A program made the translations under genes and the position numbers. This document shows, in pieces, positions 60,436-64,000 of a stretch of DNA of 64,000 bases (position 1 is the first letter of the stretch; every line of letters begins with the position of its first letter). Below the pieces are notes generated by a model. It was not told the origin of the DNA. It did no database searches and saw only the letters and a program-made list of their open reading frames with translations. The stretch is from Chloroflexi bacterium AL-N1 (GTDB taxonomy: Bacteria > Chloroflexota > Chloroflexia > Chloroflexales > Roseiflexaceae). The DNA is taken from the NCBI GenBank assembly GCA_013122435.1, contig WYDT01000021.1, positions 62,001 to 126,000 on the forward strand. Reading direction: 5' to 3'.

Positions 60436-61008
60436 ATGAACACTTGGAAACTATTGGTGATGATGGTTGTGGTGCTGTTTGTTAGTGCATGTGGTGCTAC
60501 TGGTACTACTACAGAGCGTGAAACGGATGCAGATACCATAGCTGAAAGCGACTCAAATACCGTATCAGCCGAGGTCAGTGCTGGCTCAATTACTGTCTCA
60601 GGTATGTGGGCTCGTCCGTCTAATGCGATGATGGGCGAGATGGACCACGGCGATGAAGGCGAGATGGCAGAAGGTGAGATGGACCACGGTAGTAACAATG
60701 GTGCTGCTTATATGGTCATCAGCAACAGTGGTGAAGAGGTAGATCGTCTGGTGAGTGCCTCAAGCGATGTTGCCGAAACCGTTGAACTACATACAGTTGA
60801 GGCAGGTGATGGTGGTGTAATGGCGATGCGTCAGGTCGAAGCGATAGAAGTCCCTGCAGGTGGAGAAACAACGCTCGAACCAGGGGGCTTTCATGTGATG
60901 TTGGTCGGACTTACACGTGATCTCACACCGGGTGATACGTTTAACGTAACACTTGAATTTGAGACAGCTGGTTCGATGGATGTGGAGTTCGCAGTTCGCG
61001 AGATGTAG
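60436..61008 (+). CDS. PCu(A)C-type copper chaperone
   Basis: A 190-aa lipoprotein (lipobox VSACGA) of the DUF461 family. GAAYMVISNSGEEVDRLVSA opens the domain; LHTVEAGDGGVMAMRQV and PGGFHVMLVGL contain the H-x10-M-x21-H-x-M copper site in the expected order. An extra insertion, MGEMDHGDEGEMAEGEMDHG, adds Met/His residues that could bind further copper. It lies directly after sco and works with it in CuA assembly. ATG 60436 follows the GGAGG inside the sco end. Confidence 0.88.
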   Translation: MNTWKLLVMMVVVLFVSACGATGTTTERETDADTIAESDSNTVSAEVSAGSITVSGMWARPSNAMMGEMDHGDEGEMAEGEMDHGSNNGAAYMVISNSGEEVDRLVSASSDVAETVELHTVEAGDGGVMAMRQVEAIEVPAGGETTLEPGGFHVMLVGLTRDLTPGDTFNVTLEFETAGSMDVEFAVREM

Positions 61009-61107
61009 CTGTTTACGAGGATTGAGTACATCTGGACGTTTGTCAGAGGTATATTGATCCTCGTTCATCCAACAAAATAGTTGTATTACTGTAGAGGGAG
61101 GTATATT

Positions 61108-61497
61108 GTGCGTATACAGCACTACTTCCTACTAGCCTGTCTTTTGTTACTTGCTGCCTGTAGCAGAAACACAGGTGGTCAGGATCTGGCCGATGTGAAT
61201 GTGGATCTGATGATCAATCCCGATCCTCCAGCCATGGGAGTCTCCGTAGTCACTATAATCCTTGAGGATCTGAGCAATGTGCCTATCGAAGGTGCTACGG
61301 TTGAGTTAGAAGGCAACATGAATCACGCAGGTATGGCACCAGTCTTCTCTGAGGCCAGTGAAACAGCCCCTGGGCGTTATGAGGCGGATTTGGATTTTAC
61401 AATGGGAGGCGACTGGTTTATGATCGTGCGTGCACAGCTTTCCGATGGTCGTACCCTCGAACGTCAGATTGATATTGGGAGTGTACGTTCATCCTAG
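61108..61497 (+). CDS. YtkA/FixH-like lipoprotein
   Basis: A 129-aa lipoprotein with lipobox LLAACS at about residues 14-19 and a YtkA-type beta-sandwich (VNVDLMINPDPPAMGVSVVT, VPIEGATVELEGNMNHAGMAP, ADLDFTMGGDWFMIVRAQLS). The MNHAGMAP loop has Met and His in copper-binding spacing. GTG 61108 is supported by GAGGGAGG 6 nt upstream; the frame's ATG 61081 has no site. Ends 10 bases before the iron-sulfur membrane protein gene. Confidence 0.72.
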   Translation: MRIQHYFLLACLLLLAACSRNTGGQDLADVNVDLMINPDPPAMGVSVVTIILEDLSNVPIEGATVELEGNMNHAGMAPVFSEASETAPGRYEADLDFTMGGDWFMIVRAQLSDGRTLERQIDIGSVRSS

Positions 61498-61507
61498 TTA
61501 GGCAACT

Positions 61508-62980
61508 ATGTCTCGCTCATCTTCACCCAAAGAATCGCTGATTATTCCCCTAAAAGCTGCCACACCTTCCCGTGGGGAGCCTGGATTTGATCTGCTTGAT
61601 CTGCCAATCATTGGTCGTTTTCTACGTTGGCGCCATGCCCGCACTTCGCTGCAACTTCCCCTGTTGGTTATTGCAGCGATCATGATTTGGGATGGACTGA
61701 CCGGCTCACAGTTGGCACCCAAAAACCTCGCCACCACCATTACATGGGTGCACTATCGGGGCCTGTTGATCCTGGGGTTGTTGGTGGCAGGCAATCTCTT
61801 CTGTATGGCCTGCCCATTTATGTTGCCCCGCAATCTTGCACGTCGCTTTTTTCAACCGACACGTATGTTACCGCGATATTTGCGTAACAAGTGGGGCGCT
61901 ATTGTGATTTTAGGGCTCTTTTTCTTTCTTTATGAGCTTTTTGATCTATGGGCCACACCATGGTGGACTGCCTGGGTGATTATTATCTATTTTGCTGCTG
62001 CGTTGGTCGTTGATAGTTTGTTCAAGGGTGCGCCGTTTTGCAAATATGTATGTCCGCTTGGTCAGTTTAATTTTGTCAGTTCGCTGGTTTCGCCACTTGA
62101 AGTCAAGATTCGTGATCCACAGACCTGTAGTTCCTGTCGCACAAAAGACTGTATCAAAGGCAATGAGCAGGTGCGAGGCTGTGAACTCTGGCTGTTCCAG
62201 GAACGCAAAGTTGGCAATATGGATTGTACATTTTGCCTCGATTGTATCCATTCCTGCCCACACGACAATGTTGGTATCAGTACACGTATTCCTGGCAGTG
62301 AACTCCTGACCAATTCGTTTCGATCCGGGGTTGGGTGGTTCTCGAAGCGACTTGACATGTCAGTATTAATGATTATCTTTACCTTTGGTGCCTTGATCAA
62401 CGCCTTTGGTATGGTCAGTCCGGTGTATGCCCTTCAGTCGTGGATGGCGGATGTGTTTAATACTCAGAACGAGGCACCCATTCTGGGATCGATCTTCTTC
62501 TTTGGTCTGGTGATCGAGCCACTGGTGCTTTTGACGATTGCAGGTGTTGTGACTCAGCGCTGGGCTGGTCAATCTGGCTCGTTACTCAGTATCATCACCC
62601 GGTATGCATCTGCACTGGTACCATTGGGATTTGGTGTATGGGTCGCCCATTACCTGTTCCACTTTCTGATCGGGTTCTGGACCTTTGTGCCGTTAACACA
62701 GAGTCTGTTTGCAGAATTTGGTGTACACGTATTGGGCGACCCGCATTGGGATCTGGGCCCAGTGGCTCCTGAAGGGCTGCTCAATCCGGTTGAGTGGGGG
62801 TTTATCGGGTTAGGGTGTTTTGGGTCGCTCTTATTGGCCTACCAGATTGCCCAACGTGACGCACCGCAACATACCTGGCGTGCTTTTTTGCCCTGGGCTG
62901 TGCTGGTTCTGTCGTTGACAATTGCTGGCTTCTGGCTGATGGCTCTGCCAATGGAGATGCGTGGTACAAGTTTTGGGTAG
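61508..62980 (+). CDS. NosR/NapH-like 4Fe-4S membrane protein
   Basis: A 490-aa polytopic iron-sulfur protein. Helices near residues 50-70, 85-100, 130-150, 155-170 and several after 275 (LDMSVLMIIFTFGALINAFG) surround cytosolic clusters: the NosR-type LFCMACPFMLP and FCKYVCPLGQF Cys motifs, then CSSCRTKDCIKG and CTFCLDCIHSCPHDN (two ferredoxin-type 4Fe-4S sites). Such proteins move electrons from quinol or ferredoxin to periplasmic enzymes. No nosZ or nap genes are in the window, so its partner is unknown; the surrounding Sco/PCuAC genes suggest a copper enzyme. Start is ATG 61508 or GTG/ATG nearby. Confidence 0.82.
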   Translation: MSRSSSPKESLIIPLKAATPSRGEPGFDLLDLPIIGRFLRWRHARTSLQLPLLVIAAIMIWDGLTGSQLAPKNLATTITWVHYRGLLILGLLVAGNLFCMACPFMLPRNLARRFFQPTRMLPRYLRNKWGAIVILGLFFFLYELFDLWATPWWTAWVIIIYFAAALVVDSLFKGAPFCKYVCPLGQFNFVSSLVSPLEVKIRDPQTCSSCRTKDCIKGNEQVRGCELWLFQERKVGNMDCTFCLDCIHSCPHDNVGISTRIPGSELLTNSFRSGVGWFSKRLDMSVLMIIFTFGALINAFGMVSPVYALQSWMADVFNTQNEAPILGSIFFFGLVIEPLVLLTIAGVVTQRWAGQSGSLLSIITRYASALVPLGFGVWVAHYLFHFLIGFWTFVPLTQSLFAEFGVHVLGDPHWDLGPVAPEGLLNPVEWGFIGLGCFGSLLLAYQIAQRDAPQHTWRAFLPWAVLVLSLTIAGFWLMALPMEMRGTSFG

Positions 62981-63019
62981 TCATAGCACACCTGTAAACA
63001 GTATCTTGTATTAGAAAAT

Positions 63020-63553
63020 ATGCGGTTGATAAAGCATAGATTGATAGTTTTTGTGGTACTGTTGCTCTGTCTTATGCAACCAGCCTCAGTGTTTGCTCAC
63101 GCTGGTCCGCCATTTCTGGTAGTCACGGAACAGTCGCTTGGCCCCTACATGGTCACTGCGTGGGCTGATCCAGATGTTGGGTCAGGGTTGTTTATCATCG
63201 AGGCAATGATCGGTGAAGCACTTGCACCAGAAGGTACCACAGTAACAGTTTCTGTCGAACCGGAGGATGGCCACATTGCAGCAGCACAGTTCACCTCTGT
63301 ACGTGAACAACGTCTGTTTGGCGGTGAGCAGTTTACCATTCAAGCGCAGTTTGACTCTGAGGGGCCATGGAACATACGTATGATCATTGATGGGCCAGCA
63401 GGTCGTGGCGAAACAGACTTTGTAGTGCTAGTGACGCCACCAGGTCCAGGATGGTTTGTGTCGGTCCTGTGCCTACTGCCTTTTGTGGGTCTGGGTGTGG
63501 TGTGGCTGTTTGCCATCCAACGACAAAAACGGCAAGGTACGGAAGGCAGGTAG
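63020..63553 (+). CDS. Exported protein with predicted N-terminal His after cleavage
   Basis: A 177-aa protein with signal peptide MRLIKHRLIVFVVLLLCLMQ.. ending PASVFA, so the mature chain would begin HAGPPF, an amino-terminal His as in CopC or the histidine brace of copper monooxygenases. A beta-rich domain follows (YMVTAWADPDVGSGLFIIEA, FTIQAQFDSEGPWNIRMI), and a C-terminal helix (WFVSVLCLLPFVGLGVVWLF) anchors it. It lies last in the copper cluster and might hold a copper site or partner the iron-sulfur protein. Family not recognised with certainty. Confidence 0.68.
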   Translation: MRLIKHRLIVFVVLLLCLMQPASVFAHAGPPFLVVTEQSLGPYMVTAWADPDVGSGLFIIEAMIGEALAPEGTTVTVSVEPEDGHIAAAQFTSVREQRLFGGEQFTIQAQFDSEGPWNIRMIIDGPAGRGETDFVVLVTPPGPGWFVSVLCLLPFVGLGVVWLFAIQRQKRQGTEGR

Positions 63554-63577
63554 CCCCACCCACGTGATGGGGCTACC
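63549..63577. terminator. Hairpin terminator between convergent genes
   Basis: GGTAGCCCCA (63549-63558) pairs exactly with TGGGGCTACC (63568-63577) around a 9-nt loop, followed on the plus strand by CGTTTATT. It overlaps the stop codon of the gene at 63020 and closes the copper cluster; the aldo/keto reductase converges from the other side. Confidence 0.65.
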
Positions 63578-63595
63578 CGTTTATTCATTGAATCA

Positions 63596-64000
63596 CTATG
63601 ATACGCTATCGCCACCTGCTTCGATGAGCACATCCGGACGATAACTGGTTGGTTTGTCCCCAGTCATTGTTCCGCCATGGATCATCCCCTGAATTTCCGA
63701 GCCAAAGAAGCTGTATGGGAATGGTGTTTCAGGTCGGCTAACTTCCTCCAGCCGATTGGATAGCTCTTCGGGTATCTCGCAGTTCAGCGCACCGAGGGTG
63801 TTCACAAGCTGTTCGTGTTTTGTGGCCCCTACGATGACCGATCTAATACCAGGTCGATTCGTAGTCCAGTTGATGGCTACCTGCGCCATACTGCGATCTA
63901 ATTCATTGGCAACATGTTCTAACTCACCGATGATCCGTCAATTGCGCTCGGTGACCTTTTGAAATGCTGGATTCTGCACCCCACGAACAGTGTCCAGACG
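63596..64000 (-). pseudogene. Aldo/keto reductase, partial, interrupted by in-frame TGA
   Basis: The visible C-terminal part of an aldo/keto reductase, running off the window at 64000. SMAQVAINWTTNRPGIRSVI and ATKHEQLVNTLGALNCEIPE are the conserved NADPH-binding C-terminal elements. Upstream, in the same frame, NPAFQKVTERN is followed by TGA (63940-63938) and then RIIGELEHVANELD; the family has Trp at exactly this place, so the codon looks like a TGG-to-TGA nonsense change. The gene is therefore probably inactive in this sequence unless the base is an error. Substrate class is not readable. Confidence 0.7.

Noticed and set aside
1..64000. tRNA or rRNA genes
   Set aside because: Scanning for T-loop consensus and cloverleaf-like segments outside coding regions found no candidate.

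Overview
The window looks like chromosomal DNA of a Chloroflexota bacterium with roughly balanced GC, perhaps a Herpetosiphon-like or related Chloroflexia lineage. The placement is an inference from gene content: many F420-dependent enzymes together with a cofE/nitroreductase pair for F420 biosynthesis, SARP/BTAD regulators of both the short and the AAA-TPR type, a GT39 membrane glycosyltransferase, a LacI/ABC sugar locus and a Sco/PCuAC/YtkA copper cluster. No rRNA, tRNA, CRISPR array or insertion sequence was recognised. Most of the window is ordinary single-copy genes in short operons.

Layout. 1-5.7 kb: F420-linked small oxidoreductases, a degenerate ~66-bp tandem repeat (739-943), a GNAT enzyme, a TetR/MDR pair sharing an operator, a glycine-zipper stress protein and a GNAT gene split by a frameshift at an A6 run. 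5.8-10.5 kb: a minus-strand run of PIG-L deacetylase, ThiF/E1-like protein, secreted HExxH metallopeptidase, an unrecognised 286-aa protein and an MDR reductase. 10.7-15.7 kb: a molybdenum hydroxylase of the IorAB type preceded by a FixH-like/cytochrome c/TolB-propeller fusion that may accept its electrons. 15.9-18.9 kb: three different GNAT acetyltransferases in a row. 19-23.5 kb: isochorismatase-like hydrolase, rsgA, a 43-aa gene with its own promoter and terminator, endonuclease III and an SH3-like anchored protein. 23.5-29.4 kb: a secreted GH39-like glycosidase, a SARP regulator, a zinc-ribbon membrane protein and trpC. 29.5-32.7 kb: a tandem-RCK channel-like protein without a canonical filter, and a probable restriction-modification pair. 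32.9-41.2 kb: GT39, VOC protein, nicotinate phosphoribosyltransferase, Rsm22-like protein, a broken DUF3887-YhfC fusion and a TPR-STAS protein.

41.4-46.9 kb is a sugar-uptake locus: LacI regulator with its own palindromic operator, lipoprotein binding protein, two permeases and a GH32-like enzyme, without an ATPase. 47.2-50.9 kb holds a LuxR-type regulator, a small secreted four-cysteine protein whose signal sequence is frameshifted by an exact 10-bp duplication, and a tightly coupled ABC permease-ATPase-permease set. 51.1-56.9 kb has cofE plus nitroreductase (a split FbiB), a giant SARP-AAA-TPR regulator, another F420-type PPOX protein and a BKACE enzyme. 58.3-63.6 kb is a co-directional copper and electron-transfer cluster: cupredoxin-like protein, two YtkA/FixH-like proteins, Sco, PCuAC, a NosR/NapH-like iron-sulfur membrane protein, and a protein predicted to expose His as its mature N-terminus. 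The window ends in an aldo/keto reductase gene interrupted by an in-frame TGA.

Four reading frames are broken (GNAT at 3974, DUF3887-YhfC at 38125, secreted protein at 47898, aldo/keto reductase at 63596). They could be real decay, phase variation or sequencing error; the 10-bp duplication is the best candidate for a biological switch. The strongest leads for something undescribed are the 47.9-50.9 kb secreted-protein/ABC locus, the hidden 43-aa transcription unit at 21.5 kb, the ThiF/metallopeptidase/unknown group, and the copper cluster's His-first protein.
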